Of a DNA stretch of 64,000 nucleotides, positions 16,748 to 24,653 are shown one piece after another (position 1 is the stretch's first letter; each line of letters starts with the position of its first letter). The notes below the pieces were generated by a model. That model ran no database searches, was not told the origin of the DNA, and was given only the letters and a program-made list of their open reading frames with translations. Origin of the DNA: CAYVFC01 sp964450715. Its GTDB lineage: Bacteria; Myxococcota_A; Polyangia; Polyangiales; JAFGIB01. Made by a program: the position numbers and the translations under genes. The stretch lies in the NCBI GenBank assembly GCA_964450715.1, contig CAYVFC010000020.1:15292-79291 (forward strand). The letters run 5' to 3'.

Positions 16748-17805
16748 GTATCTCGAGGCGTAACTTCATCAAGGGAGCCATCGCCGGAAGCGGCGCACTG
16801 GTAGCCGGGACGGCTCAGGCCGGCGGTGGGGCCAAGCACTTCGCGGGGCACCCCGGCCGCTTCGGGCTGCTGCACGACACCACGCGCTGCGTGGGCTGTC
16901 GCTCCTGCGAGGTGGCGTGCAAGCAGGTCAACGAGCTGCCCCCGGCCGAGCAACCGGTCGGCGACATGACGCCCTTCGAGAGCGCGCGTCGCGTTACCCC
17001 GACCGCGCTCACCGTGGTCAACCGCTACCGCGAGGCCACCGACGGGAAGCCGGCCGTCTACCGCAAGCACCAGTGCATGCACTGCAACGAGCCCTGCTGC
17101 GCCTCGGTCTGCCTGGTCAAGGCCTTCAGCAAGACGCCCGAGGGACCGGTTCTGTACGACTCCAGCATCTGCATGGGTTGCCGCTACTGCGTGACGGCCT
17201 GTCCCTACTACGCTCTCAGCTACGAGTACGACGATCCCATCACGCCGCGGGTCATGCGCTGCACCATGTGCTATCCGCGCATCAAGGAGGGCAAGAACCC
17301 GGGCTGCGCCGACGCCTGCCCCACCGGGGCCATCACCTTCGGCAAGCGCGAGGACTTGATCAAAGTAGCCCGCGAGCGCATCGCCAAGGCGCCGTGCAGG
17401 TACCTCGACCACATCTTCGGTGAGCACGAGTTCGGCGGAACCAGCTGGCTGACCCTGGCCGGCGTCTCCTTCGGCGAGATCGGCCTGCACGAGGGCGCCA
17501 CCCACACTTCGCTGCCCGAGATCGGCACCGGGTTCCTCTCGGTGGTGCCGCTGGTCATCACCATTTATCCGGGCCTGCTCATGGGCTTCTACGCCTTCAG
17601 CAAGCGCAAGGACAAGCTGAGCGAGGAGCAGAAGAAGGCGGCCGTGGTCGAGGCCCTGATGAGGGCCGACGAAGAGACCAAGAAGAAGCTCGCCGACGCG
17701 GCGACCAAGGCAGGCAAGGACAAGGAAAAGGCCATCGCCGCTGCGGTAAAGAAGGCGCTGGCCGAGGCGGAGAAAGCGGCCGCTAGCAAGGAGGAGGGGA
17801 AATGA
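16744..17805 (+). CDS. hmcB: HmcB-like periplasmic Fe-S subunit with Tat signal
   Basis: 353 residues. Tat signal SRRNFIKG lies at residues 4-11. Four ferredoxin-like clusters follow: CVGCRSCEVACK, CMHCNEPCCASVC, CMGCRYCVTACP and CTMCYPRIK..CADACP. This is the DmsB/NrfC-type fold. After it comes a membrane anchor (VVPLVITIYPGLLMGFYAF), then a 60-residue Lys/Glu/Ala-rich helical tail, as in HmcB. It overlaps hmcA upstream (ATGA) and hmcC downstream by 4 nt. The long frame beginning at 16024 is a shadow of hmcA. Confidence 0.92.
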   Translation: MSISRRNFIKGAIAGSGALVAGTAQAGGGAKHFAGHPGRFGLLHDTTRCVGCRSCEVACKQVNELPPAEQPVGDMTPFESARRVTPTALTVVNRYREATDGKPAVYRKHQCMHCNEPCCASVCLVKAFSKTPEGPVLYDSSICMGCRYCVTACPYYALSYEYDDPITPRVMRCTMCYPRIKEGKNPGCADACPTGAITFGKREDLIKVARERIAKAPCRYLDHIFGEHEFGGTSWLTLAGVSFGEIGLHEGATHTSLPEIGTGFLSVVPLVITIYPGLLMGFYAFSKRKDKLSEEQKKAAVVEALMRADEETKKKLADAATKAGKDKEKAIAAAVKKALAEAEKAAASKEEGK

Positions 17806-18962
17806 ACCAGTCCCCCGCTGCACAGAGCAAGCTCTTCACACCGTTCAACCTGATCTCGGGATTTATCCTGGCTGTCGGAGCCGTCGTCCTGCTGATCCGC
17901 TTCGTGCAGGGGCTGGGGGCGACCACCAACCTCACCCACGACTACCCCTGGGGCCTCTGGATCGGCTTCGACGTCATGTCGGGCGTGGCCCTGGCCGCCG
18001 GCGGTTTCGTCACCTCCTCGACCGTCTATCTTTTTGGGATGAAGGAGTACAAGCCCATCGTGCGGCCCGCGCTGCTCACCGCCTTTCTGGGCTACTCCCT
18101 GGTCGTGGTGGGGTTGCTGGCCGACCTGGGCCGACCCTGGCGGCTGCCCTATCCCTTCATCATCCAGCCCGGGCCGACCTCGGCGCTTTTCGAGGTCGCG
18201 CTCTGCGTCGCCCTTTATCTCACGGTCCTGTTCATCGAGAGCACGCCTGCTGCCTTCGAGTGGCTGGGGTTCAAGCGGTTGCACAAGATCGTGACCAAGA
18301 TGACCATCGCCCTGACCATTTTTGGGGTGATCCTCTCGACCATGCACCAGTCCTCGCTGGGAGCGCTTTTCGCCATCATGCCGACCAAGCTGCACCCCCT
18401 CTGGTACTCGACCCAGATCCCCGTGCACTTTTTTGTCTCGGCAGTGGCGGCCGGCATTTCCATGGTCATCGTGGAGAGCATGCTCTCGCACCGCGCCTTT
18501 GCCGACAGGGTCGAGATCAGCCACGAGCAGCTGGACAAGATCACGGTCGGGCTGGCCAAGGGCGGGGCGGTGACCCTGGCCGTCTACTTCGGCGTGAAGA
18601 TGGTCGGCGTGGTGCTGGACGACGACTGGCACTACCTGGGCACGGGCTGGGGCGCCTGGTTTTTGCTGGAGATGCTGGGCTTCGTGGCTCTGCCCTGCTT
18701 TCTCTACCTGGTGGGCTACCGCGAGAAGCGGACCGGCTTGATCCGCGTTTCGGCAGTCATCACCGTGCTCGGCATCATGCTCAACCGCTTCAACGTTTGT
18801 TTTATCGCCTTCAACTGGAACCTGGAGAACCGCTACGTTCCGCACTGGATGGAGATCTGGGTGACGGTGGCGCTGGTGACGGCCGGGATCGTGGCCTTCA
18901 AGCTGATCGCCCAGTATATGCCTATCCTGCGCGAGCATCCGGACTACAAGGGATTGCACTAG
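17802..18962 (+). CDS. hmcC: HmcC-like NrfD-family integral membrane subunit
   Basis: 386 residues with about ten hydrophobic helices, opening NLISGFILAVGAVVLLIRFV and including HDYPWGLWIGFDVMSGVALA, LADLGRPWR and STMHQSSLGALF, which are signature runs of the NrfD/PsrC/HmcC family. These subunits bind menaquinone near the periplasmic face and pair with the Fe-S subunit encoded just upstream. The start overlaps the hmcB stop by 4 nt. Seventeen bases after the stop comes the tiny hmcD-like gene, preceded by a strong GGGAGAGGGA ribosome site. Confidence 0.93.
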   Translation: MNQSPAAQSKLFTPFNLISGFILAVGAVVLLIRFVQGLGATTNLTHDYPWGLWIGFDVMSGVALAAGGFVTSSTVYLFGMKEYKPIVRPALLTAFLGYSLVVVGLLADLGRPWRLPYPFIIQPGPTSALFEVALCVALYLTVLFIESTPAAFEWLGFKRLHKIVTKMTIALTIFGVILSTMHQSSLGALFAIMPTKLHPLWYSTQIPVHFFVSAVAAGISMVIVESMLSHRAFADRVEISHEQLDKITVGLAKGGAVTLAVYFGVKMVGVVLDDDWHYLGTGWGAWFLLEMLGFVALPCFLYLVGYREKRTGLIRVSAVITVLGIMLNRFNVCFIAFNWNLENRYVPHWMEIWVTVALVTAGIVAFKLIAQYMPILREHPDYKGLH

Positions 18963-18978
18963 GAAAGGGAGAGGGAAG

Positions 18979-19095
18979 ATGGAAACGCTCTGGGACTTTC
19001 TCACCTACACCAAGGGCTTCTCGTACGTGCTCGCCTTCGTTTTCCTGGCGATATTCATCCCCTTCTGGGCATTTCTCACCGAAAGGGACGAGTGA
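18979..19095 (+). CDS. hmcD: HmcD-like small membrane protein (38 residues)
   Basis: A 39-codon gene too short for most gene finders: METLWDFLTYTKGFSYVLA..FWAFLTERDE. One membrane helix spans about residues 14-30, with an aromatic N-terminal amphipathic part. Desulfovibrio HmcD is also a very small single-helix protein placed next to hmcC. A strong GGGAGAGGGAAG lies just before the ATG, and the stop overlaps the GTG of the following kinase (GTGA). Position, length and ribosome site together make it real. Confidence 0.82.
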   Translation: METLWDFLTYTKGFSYVLAFVFLAIFIPFWAFLTERDE

Positions 19096-20261
19096 CGGAC
19101 GGTCGGGTTCAGCGTCGATCCCCGGATGTTCAGATGTACCCTGATCAAACCAGCGCTGATGAGCTGAAGAGGAGACTGGAACCATTGCTGTTCGAGTACT
19201 CCCCCTGTCAGATCGCGGTCGTCGACAGCGACTACCGGATCGTTCTCGTCAACGGCGCCTTCGCGCGGGTCTTCGGCTCGCGCGAAGGAGAGAAATGCCA
19301 CGAGGTATACAAGGGCCGCGGGGTGCGCTGCGATCGGTGCCCGGTGGAAAAGTGTCTCGGCGACGGGCGGCAGCGCACCTCGGACCAGCAGGGGATAGAT
19401 CGTTTCAACAAGATTATCAACTACCAGGTTCACTGCATACCGCTGACGGATCCGGAGGGGAAGGCCGCGTACGTTCTGCAGATCGCCACCGACCGGACGC
19501 ACCTGCTAGAGATGGAGCAAGGCCTCAAGCAGGCGGAGAGGTTGGCCAACGTGGGCCTGACCACCGCCGGGCTGGCTCACACCATCAAAAACATCCTGGC
19601 CGGGCTCGACGGCGGCAGCTACATGGTCGACTCGGCCCTGGAACGTGACGATCCGGCGCGGCTCAGGGCCGGCTGGGAGATGGTCCAGCGCTACATCGAG
19701 CAGGTTTCGGGGCTGGTGCACAACCTGCTCAGCTACTCCAAGCCGCGCGAGCCCAGCCGGGAGCTGGTCGAACCGGGGCGGTTGGCGCAGGACGTCGTCG
19801 GCCTCTTCTCGGACAAGGCAAAGATGGCCGGCCTACGGCTCGAGAGCGACATCGAGGAGGGCCTGCAGCGGCTGATGATGGACCGCGAGGCCATGCACGC
19901 CTCGCTTTCCAACCTGGTGGCCAATGCCCTGGACGCCTGTACCTGGGATCCGGATCTGGACAAGGTGCATCATGTTCGGGTGGCGGCGCGCGCCCGTATG
20001 GGCGGCGGGGTGGCCTACGAGGTGATGGACAACGGTCCCGGCATCTCGGAGGAGAACCAGCGTAAGGTGCTCAGGACCTTCTTCACCTCCAAGGGAGTCC
20101 GCGGGACCGGGCTGGGCCTGTTGCTGACCAAGAAGGCTGTGCAGGAGCACAATGGCGCGATAGATTTCGTATCGACGCCGGGAGAGGGTACCAGCTTTCG
20201 TATCGAGATCCCGTCCGACACCACGCCGCCGAAGGAGAGCTTCGCGGTAGGGGACGGGTGA
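19092..20261 (+). CDS. PAS sensor histidine kinase, last gene coupled to the redox operon
   Basis: 389 residues if read from GTG 19092, which overlaps the hmcD stop; ATG 19134 is an alternative. A PAS domain (about 30-140) carries a Cys cluster CDRCPVEKC. The dimerisation domain has the His in GLAHTIKN (His163), followed by ATPase motifs NLVANALDAC, MDNGPGIS and GTGLGLLL. No membrane segment is seen, so it is cytoplasmic and likely senses redox or a ligand of the complex. It is closely related to the kinase at 20769-22472. A receiver gene follows; in Desulfovibrio the hmc operon is likewise trailed by regulators (rrf1, rrf2). Confidence 0.9.
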   Translation: MTDGRVQRRSPDVQMYPDQTSADELKRRLEPLLFEYSPCQIAVVDSDYRIVLVNGAFARVFGSREGEKCHEVYKGRGVRCDRCPVEKCLGDGRQRTSDQQGIDRFNKIINYQVHCIPLTDPEGKAAYVLQIATDRTHLLEMEQGLKQAERLANVGLTTAGLAHTIKNILAGLDGGSYMVDSALERDDPARLRAGWEMVQRYIEQVSGLVHNLLSYSKPREPSRELVEPGRLAQDVVGLFSDKAKMAGLRLESDIEEGLQRLMMDREAMHASLSNLVANALDACTWDPDLDKVHHVRVAARARMGGGVAYEVMDNGPGISEENQRKVLRTFFTSKGVRGTGLGLLLTKKAVQEHNGAIDFVSTPGEGTSFRIEIPSDTTPPKESFAVGDG

Positions 20262-20347
20262 AGGTTAGAGACTTCCGGTGGAAAACCTTTCGAAACCGGA
20301 TTCGCGGCAGCAGATTTTGTAGAGCACATCTCACACGGGAGTAGAAT

Positions 20348-20713
20348 ATGGCGAAGAAAATCCTGGTAGTCGATGACGAAGCCGACGTGAGGACCTTCCT
20401 CCGTACCTTGCTCAAGAAGCACGGCTACGAGGTGGTCCTCGCCACCGACGGTTTCGAGGGGCTGAAGATCCTGAAGGACGAGAAACCGGATCTGATCACC
20501 CTGGACCTGATGATGCCCAAGCAGTCCGGCACCGACATGTACCGCAAGCTGCAGAAGGACAAGGATCTGGTCAAGATCCCGGTGATCGTGATCAGCGGCC
20601 TGTCCGGGCGCCACCTGGCCGTGCCCGAGCCGCTGGCGGTATTCGATAAACCGATCAACCCCGAGCAGTTCATGGAAGTAGTGGAGAAGGCGCTGGAGAA
20701 CGGGGACGATTAG
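20348..20713 (+). CDS. Single-domain (CheY-like) response regulator
   Basis: 121 residues forming a stand-alone receiver: acidic pocket Asp10-Glu11, phospho-acceptor Asp53 (LITLDLMMP), Ser83 and Lys101 (AVFDKP). There is no output domain, so it must act by protein contact or relay. The start has CACGGGAG-type ribosome site upstream. It sits 86 bp after one kinase and convergent to a second, paralogous kinase, and may be served by both. Confidence 0.92.
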   Translation: MAKKILVVDDEADVRTFLRTLLKKHGYEVVLATDGFEGLKILKDEKPDLITLDLMMPKQSGTDMYRKLQKDKDLVKIPVIVISGLSGRHLAVPEPLAVFDKPINPEQFMEVVEKALENGDD

Positions 20714-20740
20714 TCCCGCCGCCATGCGCGCCCGCCTCCC

Positions 20741-20770
20741 CTGTCATCTCGAGCGCAGCGAGAGATCTCT
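20741..20770. repeat. Half copy of the TGTCATTTCGA-family repeat
   Basis: CTGTCATCTCGAGCGCAGCG followed by AGAGATCTCT matches the left half of the palindrome at 55345-55422. It lies between the receiver gene and the end of the convergent kinase gene, a typical place for such elements. Confidence 0.55.
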
Positions 20771-22472
20771 ATGCGCCGCCGCGGTAGGGACGGAAGAATC
20801 CGCTGGTGGTCTGGGACCGGATCGGCTCGTCGAGCCGGCGCCGGAAGGGGAGGGTCACGCGGAAGGTCGTCCCCTCCGACTCCCTGGAATCGAAGGTGAT
20901 GGAGCCCCCGTGCTCCCTGACCACCTGCTGCACCACCAGCAAGCCGAGCCCGGTTCCCTCGGTACCCTTGGAGGAGAAGAAGCCCTCGAAGACCCTCCCC
21001 CTGTCCTCCTCCGAGATCCCGCTGCCGTTGTCCTCGACCTCGATCACGAGGCTTGTGCCCTGGTGAACGAAGCAGCGCAGCACGATCCGGAGCTCTTTCT
21101 CCTGCGCCCGGGGATCGAAGCGACAGGCGTCCAGGGCATTGCCGACCAGGTTGGTCATCAGATTGTACACGGCCTCCCGGTCGAAGACGCCGGCGTCGTC
21201 CTCTTCGCCAACCTGTAACTCGAGCTCGATCTCCTCCTGCGCGGCGCGCGCGCGATACAGGTCGTGGACCTCCCGGGCCACCGCCCCCGGCGAGACCCCC
21301 TCCTCGAGCTTGGGGACGCGTTCCCGGGAGCAGAAGAGCAGATCGTTGGCGATGCGGGAGACCTTGGCCGCGTTTCGCTGCACCATCTCCCACCCCTCCT
21401 TGAGCAACTCGCTGTCGTTGTCCTCGAAGGCGGTGTTGATGACGAAGATCCCGCCCTCCAGCCCCATCATCACGTTCTTGATCCGGTGGGCGGTGCCGCT
21501 CACCGCCAGCCCCACCAGCGCCAGCTGCCGCTGCAGCTCTTTGACCCGGGTGATATTGGTGGAGACCTCCATCACCCCGCTGATCTCCTCGCTCTCGTCG
21601 CGCACCGGCATGGAGTTGACGATCATGGCGGCCTGCCGGCCATCGCGGGTGACCACCGTTTCCTCGCTCACGTGCACCTGGCCGTCCTCGAAGGTCTTCT
21701 CCACCGGGCACTCCTGGCAGACCCGAATGCCGTTCTTGTAGGAGCGGTAGCAGTGCTGGCCGGTGCAATCGCCGAAGTCCTTTTTGAAGAGATTATTCGA
21801 CTCCACGATCCGGAAGTCGCGGTCCTGCACGGTGATGTAGCAGGGAACGATATCGAAGAGCCTCTCCAGGCGCCGGCGGCTTCTCTCCAGCTCCTTCTCC
21901 AGGGCCTTGACCTCGGTGATGTTGGCGGACATCTCGATCACCGATTTGATCTTCCCGTTCTCGTCGAAGACAGGGGTGGAGGTGACCGTCACGCTCTGCT
22001 TGCGCCCGTCACGGGCGATGACGATCTCCTCGCTGGTGTGCTCCTTGCCGTCCTGGAAGGTCTTCAGCACTGGGCAGTTCGGGCAGGGGGTGCTTCGCTG
22101 CTTGTATACCCGGAAACAGTGCTGCCCCACCGCGTCGCCGAAATCGCGCCGGAACAGCTGGTTGACCTCGGTGATCTCCAGGTTGCGGTCCTGTACCGAC
22201 AGGTAGCAGGGCAATCGATCGGTCCAGGGGGGGACGCGGACGGCCGGAGCGGGGCTTTTTCCGGCCAGCAGCATCCAGCCCGAGACCAGCAGCGCGGTCG
22301 CAAAAGCCGCGCCCAGAAGCGGCCCGGCGAACGCTCCGGCCGCGCTCGAGATGGCGAGGGCAACAGCGGCCACCGAGAACAGCAGGGCGACGGCTCCGAT
22401 GCGGCGTCTCAAGCCGCCCTTAAGGTCGGTCGATTTCGGCGATGCCGTTTCCAGGTTTCCGGCCGTCTTCAT
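20769..22472 (-). CDS. Membrane sensor histidine kinase with two Cys-motif PAS domains
   Basis: 567 residues from ATG 22472, with ribosome site GGAAGGGG; a TTG 13 codons upstream is less likely. Two membrane helices (about 25-45 and 52-70), then two tandem PAS domains, each with a CxxC-V pair (CPNCPVLKTFQDG and CQECPVEKTFEDG). The His box is GTAHRIKN (His329), with ATPase motifs NLVGNALDAC, EDNGSGIS and GTGLGLLV. The catalytic half is a clear paralogue of the kinase at 19092. The doubled CxxC PAS suggests redox or metal sensing (inference). The gene ends 55 bp from the receiver gene, which runs towards it. Confidence 0.92.
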   Translation of the reverse strand: MKTAGNLETASPKSTDLKGGLRRRIGAVALLFSVAAVALAISSAAGAFAGPLLGAAFATALLVSGWMLLAGKSPAPAVRVPPWTDRLPCYLSVQDRNLEITEVNQLFRRDFGDAVGQHCFRVYKQRSTPCPNCPVLKTFQDGKEHTSEEIVIARDGRKQSVTVTSTPVFDENGKIKSVIEMSANITEVKALEKELERSRRRLERLFDIVPCYITVQDRDFRIVESNNLFKKDFGDCTGQHCYRSYKNGIRVCQECPVEKTFEDGQVHVSEETVVTRDGRQAAMIVNSMPVRDESEEISGVMEVSTNITRVKELQRQLALVGLAVSGTAHRIKNVMMGLEGGIFVINTAFEDNDSELLKEGWEMVQRNAAKVSRIANDLLFCSRERVPKLEEGVSPGAVAREVHDLYRARAAQEEIELELQVGEEDDAGVFDREAVYNLMTNLVGNALDACRFDPRAQEKELRIVLRCFVHQGTSLVIEVEDNGSGISEEDRGRVFEGFFSSKGTEGTGLGLLVVQQVVREHGGSITFDSRESEGTTFRVTLPFRRRLDEPIRSQTTSGFFRPYRGGA

Positions 22473-22703
22473 GCCCCTTCCAGACAAGCCTACCTTTTTT
22501 CCTGCCGTCAAAGCGAGGGGAGAAGGTGGCCGACCTTATACCACGGTATCAACGAGTGAACAGGGGGGGCTCGATCCCCCGGTATTTGGCGCATTCGCCC
22601 CCGGGAGCTCTCTCTTTGCTCCGCGGAGGCCACTGACGGTATAAAAGGACACCGTGACCGCTGGAAGATACGGTGACCCTGTACACCTCTCGAGATGACA
22701 GGA

Positions 22704-22750
22704 AACCGCGCATCGGCGCGGTTGACAGTCGCCGAATATGCCGCACATTT
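22704..22750 (+). promoter_or_regulatory. Candidate promoter and operator of the metal-efflux operon
   Basis: A perfect -35 box TTGACA (22722-22727) is followed after 17 bp by ACATTT (22745-22750, weak -10), 24 bp before the first ATG. An inverted repeat AACCGCG-N6-CGCGGTT (22704-22723) overlaps the -35 box and would suit a repressor. Confidence 0.45.
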
Positions 22751-22774
22751 AGGGGTGTTGAAATCGGAAGCTCG

Positions 22775-23173
22775 ATGGCGAAACAGAGCACAGCAGCGAT
22801 AGCCAACCGAGATCGAGCGCCCGCGGGGAGCCCGGCGCTTGCCGTCCGGCGCTTCGTCTCGATCCTAGTGCTCTTCGCACTCGCCGGCATGCTGCTCGGT
22901 CCCCTTCAAGTGGCGGCGGAAGAGCTGCACCGTGGCGATGGCTCGACCTCGCATCATGACGACGGCGCCCCCTGTCCGGACGGTCACCAGGAGGAGCCCT
23001 GCGATGAAGGATGCCCCTGTTTCTGCTGCCCCGGCCATTTCAGCGCCCTGTACTCGGCCGCGGACCTCTTCGTCTCGCATCTCTGTCCGACCATAGGTCG
23101 TCGATTTGGGCCTTCCGAGGAGTTGCCTCCGGAAGGCACGTTCCAGAGAGTATTCCGTCCTCCCAGAAGCTGA
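22775..23173 (+). CDS. Cys/His-rich secreted protein preceding the efflux operon
   Basis: 132 residues. A signal segment (RRFVSILVLFALAGMLLGP) precedes a metal-ligand-like stretch HRGDGSTSHHDDGAPCPDGH and CDEGCPCFCCPGH (seven Cys and several His within about 40 residues). Small proteins of this kind often precede CzcCBA/CusCBA operons and are thought to bind the metal in the periplasm. I do not know a named family for it. ATG 22775 was preferred to an upstream start because the signal peptide then begins correctly. 166 bp separate it from the TolC-like gene. Confidence 0.72.
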   Translation: MAKQSTAAIANRDRAPAGSPALAVRRFVSILVLFALAGMLLGPLQVAAEELHRGDGSTSHHDDGAPCPDGHQEEPCDEGCPCFCCPGHFSALYSAADLFVSHLCPTIGRRFGPSEELPPEGTFQRVFRPPRS

Positions 23174-23339
23174 GCTCTTGTATCCATTGCGTCGGATCGC
23201 CGTCGCGCCTGGGCGCGCGGGGGCGGCCCGCGGTCTGATCCGGGCGGACTCCGCCCCGGGGTGAATTCCACGAGAGCGGTATCCGGAATACCGACAGCGT
23301 ATTCCGTCGATGGACTCCAGCGAGGAAGGAAGCTCGAGC

Positions 23340-24653
23340 ATGGGACGGCAAGCAGAGGTGTCGCCTCGCGTTCCGCGAGCGGCGACGATATGGGGTATGA
23401 TCGTACTGACGCTATCCTCGGCCGCGCACGCCGGGTCGGAGCGGCCCTCGACCGAGGCCGCTGCGCCTCCCGCGAACGGGGGGCCGGTTACCGAGGTCGA
23501 GGTTACCTGGCAGAAGCTTGCGGCGCTGGTCGAAAAGCATCCGCGGATCGCAGCCGGTCGACATCGCGTTGCCGCCGCCCGAGCGGCGGAAGGCGCGGCC
23601 GGCGCGGTCGCCAACCCCGAGCTCGAGGCCACGGGTGCCTACGGCCAGGCAGTGGACGGCTCGGCTTCCAGGATCGAGTGGGGGCTCGGGCTTTCCATCC
23701 CGCTCGGATGGCTCGCGCAGCGCGGCGCAAAGATGGACGCCGCTCGCGCCGAGGCCAGGGCGGCCGCCGCCGAGGTCCGAGCTCTACGCCGCGACGTCCT
23801 GCTCGAGCTTCGCCTGCTGTTCTGGAACCTGGTCTACCAGCAGCATCGGGTGGAAGCGCTCGACCAGACGAGCCAGCAGACCGGCGCGCTGGTGCAGGCG
23901 GTCCGGCGGCGGGCGGAGACGGGCGAGGTCCGTCCGGTCGAGGCCACGCGGGTCGAGATAGAAGCCGAGAGGGTTGCGGGCGAGCTGGAGGTCGCGCGGC
24001 TAGGGCTGGAGGCTCGACGCGCCCGGCTGGCGACCTGGCTGGGCGTGGGAAGCGATCGGCGCCTGGTGGCGGTAGCCGATCTCTACCAGCTCCCCCGACC
24101 CATCAGCGCGGGCAAGGCCAGGGAGAGGGTGCGCGCCGGGCACCCGGCCCTGCTCGCGAGCCGGGCGCGGGTCGATGCACTGGCGGCCGACCTCGCTGTC
24201 GAGAGAACAGAGCGAATACCCGAGGCGTCTATTGCGGCGTTCACCGACCACGAGCTCGATCGACGCGCGTACGGCGTGGGGCTCTCCCTTCAGCTGCCTC
24301 TCTGGAACTGGAACACGGACAACATCCGCAGGTCCGAACGACTGCTGGCGGCGGGTAAGGAGCTGCTGAGGGCCGAGCTGCTTCAGCTCGAGGGCGCTGT
24401 CATCGAGGCCGGTTCGAGCTGCCGGGCGGAAGTGGCGCTCTCTCTCCGCTACCGGGACGGCATCGTGCCGCGCGCGGAATCCTCCGCGCGAATCATCGAG
24501 CGGACCTACCACCTGGGCGAAGCGACGTTGCTGGAAATGATCGACTCGCGTCGAACCCTGCTCGATACGAAACGCGAGTTTCTGGAAGCGCTGGTACGGG
24601 CGCAGATCGAGTGCGGGCGCCTCGCAGCGCTGACCGAGGAGGGATTGCCATGA
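23340..24653 (+). CDS. TolC-family outer-membrane channel of heavy-metal efflux (CzcC/CusC type)
   Basis: 437 residues from ATG 23340 (GGAAGGAAG upstream); ATG 23310 is in frame. The signal peptide ends near AHA-GS. Long Ala/Arg/Glu-rich helical segments carry the two OEP repeats, including HPRIAAGRHRVAAARA, GLSIPLGWLAQRGAK, GHPALLASRARV, GLSLQLPLWNW and YHLGEATLLEMIDSRRTLLD. This matches the outer-membrane channel of HME-type RND pumps. The stop overlaps the adaptor gene start by 4 nt. Confidence 0.9.
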   Translation: MGRQAEVSPRVPRAATIWGMIVLTLSSAAHAGSERPSTEAAAPPANGGPVTEVEVTWQKLAALVEKHPRIAAGRHRVAAARAAEGAAGAVANPELEATGAYGQAVDGSASRIEWGLGLSIPLGWLAQRGAKMDAARAEARAAAAEVRALRRDVLLELRLLFWNLVYQQHRVEALDQTSQQTGALVQAVRRRAETGEVRPVEATRVEIEAERVAGELEVARLGLEARRARLATWLGVGSDRRLVAVADLYQLPRPISAGKARERVRAGHPALLASRARVDALAADLAVERTERIPEASIAAFTDHELDRRAYGVGLSLQLPLWNWNTDNIRRSERLLAAGKELLRAELLQLEGAVIEAGSSCRAEVALSLRYRDGIVPRAESSARIIERTYHLGEATLLEMIDSRRTLLDTKREFLEALVRAQIECGRLAALTEEGLP

